NCBI RefSeq assembly: GCF_026627505.1 | Contig: NZ_JAPNLK010000014.1 | Location: forward strand, 61,738 to 125,737 | Source of the DNA: Streptomyces sp. H27-H5 | Lineage (GTDB): Bacteria > Actinomycetota > Actinomycetes > Streptomycetales > Streptomycetaceae | Length of the DNA stretch: 64,000 bases | Reading direction: 5' to 3' | Shown: positions 42,618-50,378 of the stretch, one piece after another | How positions within the stretch are numbered: the stretch's first letter is position 1 | Layout: the number at the start of each line of letters is the position of its first letter | Program-made: the position numbers and the translations under genes | Notes under the pieces: generated by a model | Database searches by the model: none | What the model was told of the DNA's origin: nothing | Seen by the model: only the letters and a program-made list of their open reading frames with translations

Positions 42618-43607
42618 GTGCACGACCAGGAGCAGCCCGAACCCGCCCGCGGAAGCGTGCCTCTCGACTTCCGCAACGCGCTGTTCTGGCGCTGGACGCG
42701 CGATCTACCCCGACCCTTGCGCGGCGGCTTCCTGAAGGTCTTGTACGCGCTCGGCACGGCCGCCAACTCGCGTGGAGAGATGCGGTTCCGCGACGGCAAG
42801 GAGATCCGGATCCAGGACATCGCCAAGGGCGCTGCAACGGACGAGAAGGACTGCCGCCGCTACATCAACGCCGCGATCGCGGCGGGGGTGGTGGGGGTGG
42901 CCGGGGCCCGTGGCCGGGGGAAGCCGACCGTCTACCAGCTGCTCGTCAGCCCCCGACCGGACTGGACCGCGGCCGTCGCATCCCTGGCCGAGAGCCTGCC
43001 CGTGAAGAAGAAGCCGCCCAAGCCGGCGCCTTGGCAGGACGACCCGGAGTTCGGGGGACCGCCCCCTGAACCCGACGCCCAGAGTTCGGGGGACCATCCC
43101 CCGAACTTTCCCGAGCAAAGTTCGGGGGACCGTCCCCCGTTGGGGTTCGGGGGACCATCCCCCGTTGAGTTCGGGGGACCGTCCCCGGAACAACCCAGGG
43201 TTACCCAGGTACTACCCCAGGAATCGGCTGCTGTTGTTGACCAGCTCTCCCCTGGGGGCCCCTCCCCTGGTGAGGACGGCCCGGCAGACGCCGACCCACC
43301 GCCGGGCGCCTGGCCGCCACGCCTGACGCTCACGACGCAGCAGCGACGCGACGCCCGAGCCGCCGAGGCCAAAGCCAAAAGCGCCGGCAACAAGGGCCAG
43401 ATGCCGCTCCTGCTGTCGGTACGCGACCCCGAGCACGTGGCGACCGTGGCCGAGGTCCGCGCGGCCGCCGAGGGCCATCCCGAGATCGTCCTGCGCGCCA
43501 TCCGGGACCTGGGCGTGCGAGGCGCCGTGACCCTGTACGGCCACCGCCTGGTCCACCCGCACCTCACCGACGAATCCGAACCCGACACCGACACCAGACC
43601 CGCCTGA
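42618..43607 (+). CDS. Replication-initiator-like protein with an internal iteron array
   Basis: A 329-residue protein. Residues ~15-110 form a winged-helix domain (FRNALFWRWTRDLPRPLRGG, IRIQDIAKGAATDEKDCRRY, GRGKPTVYQLLVSPRPD). Residues ~140-210 are a low-complexity linker (EFGGPPPE, SSGDHPPN, FGGPSPVE) encoded by palindromic DNA repeats. The C-terminal ~90 residues are helical and basic (TTQQRRDARAAEAKAKSAGN). The layout, DNA-binding N domain, disordered middle encoding iterons, then a partner-binding C domain, is that of lambda O and similar initiators. Identity as an initiator is inferred. Confidence 0.65.
   Translation: MHDQEQPEPARGSVPLDFRNALFWRWTRDLPRPLRGGFLKVLYALGTAANSRGEMRFRDGKEIRIQDIAKGAATDEKDCRRYINAAIAAGVVGVAGARGRGKPTVYQLLVSPRPDWTAAVASLAESLPVKKKPPKPAPWQDDPEFGGPPPEPDAQSSGDHPPNFPEQSSGDRPPLGFGGPSPVEFGGPSPEQPRVTQVLPQESAAVVDQLSPGGPSPGEDGPADADPPPGAWPPRLTLTTQQRRDARAAEAKAKSAGNKGQMPLLLSVRDPEHVATVAEVRAAAEGHPEIVLRAIRDLGVRGAVTLYGHRLVHPHLTDESEPDTDTRPA
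43049..43190. repeat. Five palindromic iterons, candidate replication origin
   Basis: Copies begin at 43049, 43084, 43120, 43145 and 43169 with the core GTTCGGGGGACC. The second (43084-43106) is a perfect 23-bp palindrome: arm GTTCGGGGGA, centre CCA, arm TCCCCCGAAC. Others keep the left arm and most of the right. Copies 1, 4 and 5 are read as FGGP; copies 2 and 3 as SGD-PP, so the repeat crosses reading frames. Downstream, ACCCAGG-type short repeats follow (43193-43222) in a slightly less GC-rich stretch. Confidence 0.75.
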
Positions 43608-43619
43608 AAGGCCCTCACC

Positions 43620-43880
43620 GTGCCGCTGCTCACTGCAGACCTCGTCATCTCCTCGGACATCTCCGACCTCGTGGACGGCCCGTACGCCCGCCACCCCAAG
43701 ACCTACCGCCCGGCCCCGCACCCGGCGCACGAGGCCGCCCAGGCCCTCGCCGCCGAGGGCGAGCACGTGCACGTGGTGGTCGACGGGGGCGTGCACTGCG
43801 CCGGCACCCGCTGCGCCGCCGGGCACGTCCACGTCCACCAGGTCGACACCGCGATCCTGCGCTGCGCCGCCGGCTGCTGA
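43620..43880 (+). CDS. Small hypothetical protein rich in His and Cys
   Basis: An 86-residue protein from GTG at 43620. The second half (EHVHVVVDGGVHCAGTRCAA, GHVHVHQVDTAILRCAAGC) has Cys/His pairs that could bind a metal. No known family. It follows the initiator-like gene by 12 bp. Confidence 0.6.
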   Translation: MPLLTADLVISSDISDLVDGPYARHPKTYRPAPHPAHEAAQALAAEGEHVHVVVDGGVHCAGTRCAAGHVHVHQVDTAILRCAAGC

Positions 43881-43919
43881 CCAATCCGACCCCCTGACCG
43901 CCCTCGAGGAGCGCACACC

Positions 43920-44249
43920 GTGCCCACCACGCCCGCCCCCCGCGACCTGGCCGCCTGCTCCGCCTGCGACCAGTCCATCCTGTGGACCATCACCGCCCGC
44001 GGCCGCCGCCAGGCCGTCAACCCCGAGCCGGCCGCGGGCGGGAACACCGCCGTCTACCGCGACGGCCTGGGCGGGTACCGCTCCCGAGGCCTGACCTCGG
44101 ACCGCCCGGCCGCCGAGTCGTACGAGTGGCTCGCGATGCCGCACGCCGCGACCTGCAGCCCGGCGGCCCCGCCCGTGCCCAACGTGCAGGCGGCGCGCCG
44201 TCGCCTGCGCCTGGTCCACGACTCCCGTACGGACCGGTGGCGCAGGTGA
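43920..44249 (+). CDS. Small hypothetical protein, zinc-finger-like start
   Basis: A 109-residue protein from GTG at 43920 with GAGGAG upstream. LAACSACDQSILWTITARGR supplies a CxxC near the N terminus, HAATCSP supplies a His and Cys later, and RRLRLVHDSRTDRWRR is a basic end. The CxxC with a later H-x3-C suggests a small zinc-binding protein. Its stop overlaps the next start (GTGA). Confidence 0.6.
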   Translation: MPTTPAPRDLAACSACDQSILWTITARGRRQAVNPEPAAGGNTAVYRDGLGGYRSRGLTSDRPAAESYEWLAMPHAATCSPAAPPVPNVQAARRRLRLVHDSRTDRWRR

Positions 44250-44824
44250 CCCGGCCCGGAACCGTCCCCGAGGCGATCGGCGCCGTCATCGCCGCCCGCG
44301 TCCACCAGGGACTCGACGTCCTCGGCGTGGGCCTGGCGCCGGACGCCGCCCTCGCCATCGGGGCGGCCACCGCCCGCGACATCCGCGCCGCCGGCTGGTC
44401 CATCACCCCGCCCCGCCGCACTGCCCCCTCCCCGCCCGCCAACCCGAGACGGAGACGCCCCGTGATCATCAACCTGACCGGCGAGACCCTGCGCATGTAC
44501 AAGCCGGACTCGCCCGACGTCCTCACCGACCCGTTGACCGGCCTGGGCGCGGTCATCGACGCCATCGAGCCGGCCGCCGACCTCAACATCATCGACCTGG
44601 GCAGCCCGGGCGACGACGAGTACCGCGGCCACGTCGTCCCCATCGACCTCGCCGAGATCCACATCCGGCACCTGCCGCCCTCCCGCCCCGGCGCCCGGTA
44701 CGTCGTCACCGCCGCCATCGCGTTCGCCGCGCGCGGCCGCGCCGACCTCCTCGTCCCCATGGGCGAGGTCCACGACCCCGACGGCACCCTGCTCGGTCAC
44801 CGGCACCTCATCAGCCCCTGCTGA
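44246..44824 (+). CDS. Hypothetical phage protein, possibly two fused units
   Basis: A 192-residue frame from GTG at 44246. Residues 1-70 (VPEAIGAVIAARVHQGLDVL) end in a basic Pro-rich linker RRTAPSPPANPRRRRP. Residues 73-192 begin IINLTGETLRMYKPDSPDVL, the start of a small phage domain seen elsewhere as a separate protein. An internal GTG at 44461 with GGAGACG before it could start the second part on its own. No catalytic motif is seen. Confidence 0.6.
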   Translation: MTRPGTVPEAIGAVIAARVHQGLDVLGVGLAPDAALAIGAATARDIRAAGWSITPPRRTAPSPPANPRRRRPVIINLTGETLRMYKPDSPDVLTDPLTGLGAVIDAIEPAADLNIIDLGSPGDDEYRGHVVPIDLAEIHIRHLPPSRPGARYVVTAAIAFAARGRADLLVPMGEVHDPDGTLLGHRHLISPC

Positions 44825-44860
44825 CCCCCGCGCCCCATCCACACCCCTGAGGAGGCCCTG

Positions 44861-45985
44861 ATGCCCTTCCTGTCCCACGCCCGGTCCCGCCCTCACGCCG
44901 ACACCGAGCCGTCCCCCCACTGGGCCGACCAGGCCTCATGCGCCGGCGACCGCGCCGCCGAGTTCCTCGGGGACGCCCTGGCCGCCCGCTCCATCTGCGG
45001 GACGTGTCCGGTACGCACCGAGTGCCTGACCGCCGCGCTCGTCGAGGAGGCCGGCGAGGGCCTGTACGAACGCGAGGGAATCCGCGGCGGCCTGAACGCA
45101 CACGAGCGGTGGGAGCTCGACCCGATGCACACCCGCCCTCGGGAGATCCCCACCGGCGACGTGGAGCAGGCCAGGGCGCTGCTGCTCGCCGGCGAGCTCA
45201 CCGACCGGGAGATCAGCGCCCGCACCAAGGTCGCCCCGGCCGCACTCACCCCGCTGCGCCGCGACCTCGGCGTGCAGCCGGCATGGGCGGAGGTCGCCCT
45301 CCGATTCCACGGCCGGACCAGGCCGAGCAGTGACGGGCATGTCGAATGGGCCGGAGGCCGCGGCCTGATCGTGGGCGGCACCCAGTTCGCGTTCCGGCAG
45401 GTCGCCTTCCGCCTGGGGTACGGGCGGCCGGCGACCGGCGGTGTCGAGGCGACGTGCGGGGTCACACGGTGCGTGGCCTGGCAGCACCTGGCCGACCAGC
45501 CGATGCGTCAGGCCATGCCCAAGCCCGTTCGTCCCCGGGCGCTGCTTCCCGCCGTGATCGAGTACCTGTACGGCGTCGAGGCAGAGCACCGGGAAGACGG
45601 CGACGACGTGTGGGTGCCGCACCGGGTGGTCCGCTTCCGCGTCACCCGCAAGACGGCGCACCGCATCTTCTACATCCGACGAGAGAACGACGGTAAGCCC
45701 GACATCGGTTCCGTGGACCGGCACAAGATCGAGGCCCAGGGCGAGATCTACCGCGCCTCGGCCGGATGGTGGGAGATCGACTTCCACCTGTACCTGAAGC
45801 CTCCCGCCCTCGCCCCCACCGGCGGCATCGACGTCCGCGCCGCCGAGCTGCAGGTGGCCGAGGCACGCCGGACGATGGCCGCCGCGCATCCCGACCGCGG
45901 CGGCACCCGCGCGGCCTTCGACACCGCCCGCAAGGCCTACGAGAAGACCCGCCGCACCTACGAGGCCGCCCGGGCGCAGCGGTGA
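44861..45985 (+). CDS. WhiB-like protein fused to HTH, HNH-like and J-like segments
   Basis: A 374-residue multidomain protein. Residues 20-85 are a WhiB domain with cluster ligands Cys27, Cys46, Cys49 and Cys55 and the GIRGG turn (73-77). Residues ~105-138 look like an HTH (LTDREISARTKVAPAALTPL). Residues ~158-212 follow the HNH_3 pattern (DGHVEWAGGR, GTQFAFRQVAFRLGYGRP, ATCGVTRCVAWQHL), but the His normally before the first Cys is missing, so nuclease activity is doubtful. Residues ~342-362 (AHPDRGGTRAAFDTARKAYE) resemble the HPD loop of J domains. Its ATG has GAGGAGG upstream. It probably tunes early or host transcription. Confidence 0.75.
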   Translation: MPFLSHARSRPHADTEPSPHWADQASCAGDRAAEFLGDALAARSICGTCPVRTECLTAALVEEAGEGLYEREGIRGGLNAHERWELDPMHTRPREIPTGDVEQARALLLAGELTDREISARTKVAPAALTPLRRDLGVQPAWAEVALRFHGRTRPSSDGHVEWAGGRGLIVGGTQFAFRQVAFRLGYGRPATGGVEATCGVTRCVAWQHLADQPMRQAMPKPVRPRALLPAVIEYLYGVEAEHREDGDDVWVPHRVVRFRVTRKTAHRIFYIRRENDGKPDIGSVDRHKIEAQGEIYRASAGWWEIDFHLYLKPPALAPTGGIDVRAAELQVAEARRTMAAAHPDRGGTRAAFDTARKAYEKTRRTYEAARAQR

Positions 45986-46212
45986 GCGCCCACGTCACCG
46001 TCCGCTGCGACCGGATGGGCCAGTACGGGGGGTGTCCGGCGCAGCTCTTCACGACGACCAGCGATCTGGACGAGGCGTACGAGATCGCCGCCGGCCTCGG
46101 CTGGAGCGTCGGCGGCACCCCCGACCTCTGCCCGATCTGCGCCGGCCCCCGCCGGCTCCCCAGCGTGCCCGTCATCCCCCTCCACAGCCGCCCCCGGACG
46201 GGAGACCGCTGA
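45982..46212 (+). CDS. Small zinc-ribbon-like phage protein
   Basis: A 76-residue protein from GTG at 45982 (GTGA overlap). It has VRCDRMGQYGGCPAQL near the start and DLCPICAGPRRLPS later: one Cys pair early, one CPxC later, as in a zinc ribbon, with TSDLDEAYEIAAGLGWSVG between. It resembles small proteins of Streptomyces mobile elements that read as CD...C...C..C. Function unknown. Confidence 0.6.
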   Translation: MSAHVTVRCDRMGQYGGCPAQLFTTTSDLDEAYEIAAGLGWSVGGTPDLCPICAGPRRLPSVPVIPLHSRPRTGDR

Positions 46213-46433
46213 TGTTCGTGATCACCACCAGGCGCCGGCTCACCGAGACGGCTCGCGCCCTGCGCCTGTGCACCGAAGAACGCGACACCCTCGCCGACCA
46301 ACTGCGGGAAGCGCAGGCCACCGCCGCCTACTTCAAACGACAGCTCGCCCGGTCCGAGGAGCAGCGGGCCAGCCTGCGCCGCGTACTGCGCCGCCGCCTC
46401 CCCGACCAGCAACCGCCCACGGACACCCCGTGA
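46212..46433 (+). CDS. Small coiled-coil protein
   Basis: A 73-residue protein. ETARALRLCTEERDTLADQL with REAQATAAYFKRQLARSEEQ forms a continuous amphipathic helix, probably a coiled coil, before a Pro-rich tail. Its ATG shares one base with the upstream stop (TGATG). Unknown role. Confidence 0.6.
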   Translation: MFVITTRRRLTETARALRLCTEERDTLADQLREAQATAAYFKRQLARSEEQRASLRRVLRRRLPDQQPPTDTP

Positions 46434-46780
46434 CCTGGTTCCTCGCCGCCTGGGCCGCCGCCCTCCCTCTCCTGATCGCCCTGCACCACCACGGACACAA
46501 GCACCGGAGCGACCACATGTCAGAACCCGTCCTGAACACCGAGGCAGCAGCCCGCGTGCACTACGTCGACCCGCGCGTACGCCAGCTCGCCTACGCCGCC
46601 TGGCACCTGCAGACCGGCGGGACCTTCACCGCCTGGCTGACGCTCGGCAAGAACCACCCGGACACCCTGATCGCCGAGGCCCGCGGCTGGATGCGCGCCG
46701 CCGTCGCCGCCGGGATCGCCCCGCCCCCGCCGCCCTTCGACCACCCGGGCGCCACCCCCACCAAGGAGAGCAGCCGATGA
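46430..46780 (+). CDS. Hypothetical protein with possible N-terminal membrane helix
   Basis: A 116-residue frame from GTG at 46430 (GTGA overlap) beginning with a membrane-like segment TWFLAAWAAALPLLIALHHH. An internal ATG at 46517 with GGAGCG before it would give an 87-residue soluble protein, MSEPVLNTEAAARVHYVDPR, and either start may be used. The rest (YAAWHLQTGGTFTAWLTLGK) is helical. Unknown. Confidence 0.55.
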   Translation: MTWFLAAWAAALPLLIALHHHGHKHRSDHMSEPVLNTEAAARVHYVDPRVRQLAYAAWHLQTGGTFTAWLTLGKNHPDTLIAEARGWMRAAVAAGIAPPPPPFDHPGATPTKESSR

Positions 46781-47433
46781 GCAGCTTCCTCGTCGCCCTC
46801 GCGTGGATCGCCGCCGTGGCGGTCACGGCCGCCGTGCTCGTAGGCATCTACGTGTCCTACCCCCGCAAGGCCCGGCCCGCGCCGCCCGCCCGGAAGGGCC
46901 CCGCCGAGCACTGCGGCCACCAGCCCCCGCTGGCCCTCGACCAGAGCGCCACCGAATGCGTCCTGCGCCCCGGCCACGCCGGCAGCCACGCCGATGCGAA
47001 CGGCACCCGATGGTGGACGAACCGGTTCCTCCAGCAGCCGCAGACGTCCACCGGCCAGCCCGTCCGGCACACCGTCGACACGATCACCAGCGACGCCCTC
47101 GACGCCCTGTACGAGCGGCTCGACAACGCCCAGGAGACCGAACTGGCCCGACAGCTCGCCACCGCCGACAGGGCGTTCACCGAGGCCCACCGACGCGCCA
47201 CCCGACTCGCAGGCGACCTCGCCCGCGCCCAGCGCGCCCACGCCTCCACCATCCTCCAAGCCCAACGGCAGGCGGCTCGCGCCCGGGACGCCGAAGCCCA
47301 GCTCGGCACCATCCGCGACATCGCCGCCTGGCTGGAGGAGCGCCTCAGCTCGAACCGGCCCTCGCCGTCCCGGTACTTCACCGCGATGCTGCTCCGCTCC
47401 ATCGCCGACACCCGCAAGGAGCCCACGTCATGA
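46777..47433 (+). CDS. Membrane-anchored coiled-coil phage protein
   Basis: A 218-residue protein. A membrane helix lies at residues 4-27 (FLVALAWIAAVAVTAAVLVG). A short HxC segment (AEHCGHQPPLALDQSATECV, LRPGHAGSHAD) follows, and a long helical coiled coil (ALDALYERLDNAQETELARQ through RAQRAHASTILQAQRQAARA) fills the rest. The start overlaps the upstream stop. A cytoplasmic coiled coil tethered to the membrane, function unknown. Confidence 0.65.
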   Translation: MSSFLVALAWIAAVAVTAAVLVGIYVSYPRKARPAPPARKGPAEHCGHQPPLALDQSATECVLRPGHAGSHADANGTRWWTNRFLQQPQTSTGQPVRHTVDTITSDALDALYERLDNAQETELARQLATADRAFTEAHRRATRLAGDLARAQRAHASTILQAQRQAARARDAEAQLGTIRDIAAWLEERLSSNRPSPSRYFTAMLLRSIADTRKEPTS

Positions 47434-48077
47434 TCGAGAACACCACCGACGCCACTGCCCTCGCTGGAATGGTCGCCGGCGCACTGCTCGGCCGATCCCC
47501 CGACGAGCTGATCGCCGGCCAGGAGCAGCGCGGCCAGGAGCAGCTCGTCACCTCCGACCGCCTGCCCACCGAGATCCTCCGAGGCGACCGTGCCAGCTTC
47601 GAGGCCCTCGGTTTCCAGTTCGGCGCCGCTGACCCCGCCGACCCGCTGTTCGTGCCGGCCTCGCTCCCGGACGGGTGGACCCGCGAGGCGTCCGATCACC
47701 CCATGTGGTCGTACATCCTCGACGACCTCGGCCGCCGGCGCGTCGCGATCTTCTACAAGGCGGCGTTCTACGACCGGTGCGCGGAGATGCAGTTCGTCAC
47801 CCTGTTCACGTACCTGCGGGACCACGTCTACGAGGGTCGACCGCTGATCACGGACCCGGTGTGGGCCACCCCGCAGGCCCTCGCGGTCGAGGCCCGCCTG
47901 GCCATCACCCGCGCCGAGGAAGAACTGGCCTTCTGGCGCGGTCACGAACAGACCACGTTCGCCGACGGCACCAGCTCCGAGCAGTACGCCGCGCAGCGCT
48001 GCGAGGGGTACAGGGCCAGGCGCGACCAGTACGCCGCCGTCCTGGCCACCCTCGACACCGAGGAGCAGCAGCCGTGA
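47430..48077 (+). CDS. Hypothetical protein conserved in Streptomyces mobile elements
   Basis: A 215-residue soluble protein. ALAGMVAGALLGRSPDELIA opens it. FEALGFQFG, LPDGWTREASDHPMWSYILD and RRVAIFYKAAFYDRCAEMQF recur, as I recall, in many proteins of Streptomyces phages and plasmids with no assigned function. A C-terminal helical part (ITRAEEELAFWRGHEQT) follows. Start and stop are coupled to neighbours by overlaps. Confidence 0.7.
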   Translation: MIENTTDATALAGMVAGALLGRSPDELIAGQEQRGQEQLVTSDRLPTEILRGDRASFEALGFQFGAADPADPLFVPASLPDGWTREASDHPMWSYILDDLGRRRVAIFYKAAFYDRCAEMQFVTLFTYLRDHVYEGRPLITDPVWATPQALAVEARLAITRAEEELAFWRGHEQTTFADGTSSEQYAAQRCEGYRARRDQYAAVLATLDTEEQQP

Positions 48078-48733
48078 ACCTCTGCCTCTGCGGCACCGAG
48101 CTCGTCGACGACACCCACCTGTGCCCGCGGTGCCGCGCCGCGACCTCCGGCCGCCTGCGCCGCCTCCCCGTCCTCTACCGACTCCTGCGGGACGAACTGC
48201 AGCCCACCGCGAGCGGCCCGGCGAACTTCGGTGGTCGTGTCCGCCACGTCGAAGCCCCGATGCCCGTGTCGGCCCACGTCCTGACACTGCGCGGGCCCGG
48301 CGGCATCGTCGGCGTGCTGGAGCAGGCATGGACGGCCGTGCAGGCCTCCTACGGCGGCACCGCGCCCAGGATCGCCGGCTCCTACGACGAGCGCGTGTCC
48401 ACCGCGGCCGACTTCCTCGGCCGTCACCTCGCCTACATCGTCACCTGGCCCAAGGCCGCCGTCCTGGCCGCCGAGATCAGGCAGATCGACGAGGCCGCCA
48501 TGGAGATCGTCTGCCCCCGCGACACGATGGAGCGCGGCACCCGCCTCGGCCCCTGCCCGGCCACCATCGGCGACGGCGTCTGCGGCGCGACGCTGCGCCA
48601 CTACGCCGGCCAGCCCGGTATCACCTGCCGCTGGTGCGCAGTCGTGTACCCGGCGGCCGCCTGGGCCGACCTCAAGACCTGGATGGACGAGGACGCCCAG
48701 CCGGCGCGTGAGGAGGTAATGGCGACCGGCTGA
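48074..48733 (+). CDS. Hypothetical protein with zinc ribbons at both ends
   Basis: A 219-residue protein from GTG at 48074 (GTGA overlap). Cys pairs at the N terminus (LCLCGTELVDDTHLCPRCRA) and at the C terminus (CPATIGDGVCGA, GITCRWCAVVYP) give two probable zinc ribbons around a helical middle (GGIVGVLEQAWTAVQASYGG). The layout suggests a nucleic-acid-binding scaffold. Its last bases are followed by a hairpin at 48749. Confidence 0.65.
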   Translation: MNLCLCGTELVDDTHLCPRCRAATSGRLRRLPVLYRLLRDELQPTASGPANFGGRVRHVEAPMPVSAHVLTLRGPGGIVGVLEQAWTAVQASYGGTAPRIAGSYDERVSTAADFLGRHLAYIVTWPKAAVLAAEIRQIDEAAMEIVCPRDTMERGTRLGPCPATIGDGVCGATLRHYAGQPGITCRWCAVVYPAAAWADLKTWMDEDAQPAREEVMATG

Positions 48734-48748
48734 CCCACCACGCACAAC

Positions 48749-48782
48749 GGCCCCCGCCAGTGCTCGAACACCGGCGAGGGCC
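48749..48782. terminator. Hairpin within the early gene cluster
   Basis: GGCCCCCGCC (48749-48758) and GGCGAGGGCC (48773-48782) pair at 9 of 10 positions around a 14-base loop, in the only sizeable gap of this part of the cluster. It may be a weak terminator or processing site. Confidence 0.5.
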
Positions 48783-48816
48783 TGACCAACCCCTTGAACA
48801 CCCAAGGAGATCGGCT

Positions 48817-48975
48817 GTGCCCGATACTGCCACGCCCACCCCGACGCCCGAACCCCGCCCCGGCCGGCACCTCGCCGCCGTCGGCATCATCCGCCACACC
48901 GGCGGCCGCACCCTGACCCTCCGCGCCACCCCCGCCGGCGTCACCGGCACCATCACCTCGGCGGTGACCCGATGA
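48817..48975 (+). CDS. Very small hypothetical protein
   Basis: A 52-residue frame from GTG at 48817 with AAGGAGA eight bases upstream. A Pro/Thr-rich start (TPTPTPEPRPG) precedes AAVGIIRHTGGRTLTLRATP. It overlaps the next gene in ATGA. Unknown; assigned on start signals and coupling. Confidence 0.55.
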   Translation: MPDTATPTPTPEPRPGRHLAAVGIIRHTGGRTLTLRATPAGVTGTITSAVTR

Positions 48976-49223
48976 CCGACACGTGCCGCGCACTGCTCCT
49001 GCGTATCGCCGCCTACCTCGACCGCTCCCGCCCGACCCACCTCATGTGGCCCGGCAGCCGCGACATCCTCGCCCGGATGGTCGCCGTCGAACACCACGGC
49101 CTCCACACCGACCTCGCCACCGAGACCGAGCGGGAGATCCTCACCCACGCCCCCGGCGTCACACCCGGCATCCGCCGCGCCCGGTACGCCGAGGAACTGC
49201 GCCGCGCCGCCGCCGAGGACTGA
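48972..49223 (+). CDS. Small hypothetical phage protein
   Basis: An 83-residue helical protein (CRALLLRIAAYLDRSRPTHL, ILTHAPGVTPGIRRARYAEE). ATG at 48972 overlaps the upstream stop. No match recognised. Confidence 0.6.
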   Translation: MTDTCRALLLRIAAYLDRSRPTHLMWPGSRDILARMVAVEHHGLHTDLATETEREILTHAPGVTPGIRRARYAEELRRAAAED

Positions 49224-49312
49224 CCGACCCGCCCGGCCGGGCCCGCGCGTTGCACCGGGCCCGGCCGGGCATGAGCCACCACCCCCACGGATGAGCCAGG
49301 GACCACCCACAC

Positions 49313-49732
49313 ATGAGCCACCAGAAGCTGACCCGAACCGACCGCCGAGCCGCTGTCGCACGACTGGCGCAGGCCGGCGCATCGAACCGGCGCATCGCCA
49401 TTGAACTGGGCATCTCCAAGGACACCGTGAGCCGCGACCTCGCCGTCATGAAGCCGGCTCCCGCGCCGGCGGTGGACCGGATGCGCCATCGCGCCGCCCT
49501 GGCGCACGAGACGATGCGCCACCTCCACCAGGCCGTGCGCCAGACCGTCGAGGCGCGCCCCGGCTACACGCCCCTCATCGATGACGCGACCGCCGCTCAG
49601 TGGCACGAGCAGCTGCGCCAGGACGCCGCCGAGCTCCTGGCCGTCGCCGCCGAGTTCCGCGACTACTACCCCCACCTCACCGCACCCACCGCCCCGGAGG
49701 GACCCGATGGACCTGTACACGTTCCTGCGTGA
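49313..49732 (+). CDS. HTH protein (homeodomain-like)
   Basis: A 139-residue protein. TRTDRRAAVARLAQAGASNR then RIAIELGISKDTVSRDLAVM is a clear resolvase/sigma-like HTH. The C-terminal half is helical (HETMRHLHQAVRQTVEARPG). It may regulate or recruit a phage protein to DNA. It overlaps the next gene by 26 bases. Confidence 0.7.
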   Translation: MSHQKLTRTDRRAAVARLAQAGASNRRIAIELGISKDTVSRDLAVMKPAPAPAVDRMRHRAALAHETMRHLHQAVRQTVEARPGYTPLIDDATAAQWHEQLRQDAAELLAVAAEFRDYYPHLTAPTAPEGPDGPVHVPA

Positions 49733-50108
49733 CCGCCTGGCCGACGACAAGACGGTGGCCGAGGCCCACCAGCAGTGGTCACCCCACTGGTACTACGACC
49801 ACGCGGCCTGTGAGATCAGGGACCGCGACAACCACGGCACCGTTGCGTTCGTCCCCGGCACCCGTGACGGCGGGCACCTCGCCCGCCACGACCCCGCCCG
49901 CACCCTCCTCGACATCGACGCCAAGGCGCGGGTCGTGGAGCTGTGCGCGGCGCCTCTCGTAGACGTGACCGGCATCGCGGATCCGCAACCGGTGGTCGTC
50001 CCCGGCGAGGGAAGCCCGTGGGCACCCGACGTCCTGCGCCTCCTTGCCCTGCCGTACGCCGACCATCCGGACTACGACCCCACATGGGCCCCGGCGATGG
50101 GACGATGA
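49707..50108 (+). CDS. DUF6221-like protein
   Basis: A 133-residue protein of the DUF6221 type: MDLYTFLRDRLADDKTVAEA, GGHLARHDPARTLLDIDAKA and the C-terminal LRLLALPYADHPDYDPTWAP. The family is abundant in Streptomyces and its phages without a known role. The ATG at 49707 has GGAGGG upstream inside the previous gene. Confidence 0.8.
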   Translation: MDLYTFLRDRLADDKTVAEAHQQWSPHWYYDHAACEIRDRDNHGTVAFVPGTRDGGHLARHDPARTLLDIDAKARVVELCAAPLVDVTGIADPQPVVVPGEGSPWAPDVLRLLALPYADHPDYDPTWAPAMGR

Positions 50109-50356
50109 ACACCATGACCGAACACGACGCGCTCGTCGATGCTGCCGCGGCCCTCTTGATCGCCTCCATCACCATGCGCGACCTGGCCGACGCCATGCCG
50201 CCCCAGTTCATGGCCGGCATGCCCGACGACATTCGAGACAGGGTCGTCCGCCCCGGGTACCAGGCCGCGTTCGACGCACTGCCCGAGCAGGTGAGGCGCG
50301 AGGCCCGTGCCCTCGTGGACGCCGACCCCGCCGTGATCGCCGCGAGGCAGCTCTGA
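50105..50356 (+). CDS. Small hypothetical phage protein
   Basis: An 83-residue protein, starting MNTMTEHDALVDAAAALLIA, helical throughout with RREARALVDADPAVIAARQL at the end. The ATG overlaps the DUF6221 stop. Not recognised. Confidence 0.6.
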   Translation: MNTMTEHDALVDAAAALLIASITMRDLADAMPPQFMAGMPDDIRDRVVRPGYQAAFDALPEQVRREARALVDADPAVIAARQL

Positions 50357-50378
50357 CCTCTGAGTGACACTGAGAGGC

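Noticed and set aside
43049..43190. CRISPR-like spaced repeats
   Set aside because: Spacing is uneven (24-36 bp), the repeats lie in a coding frame, the gaps are short and there are no cas genes. A palindromic iteron array fits better.
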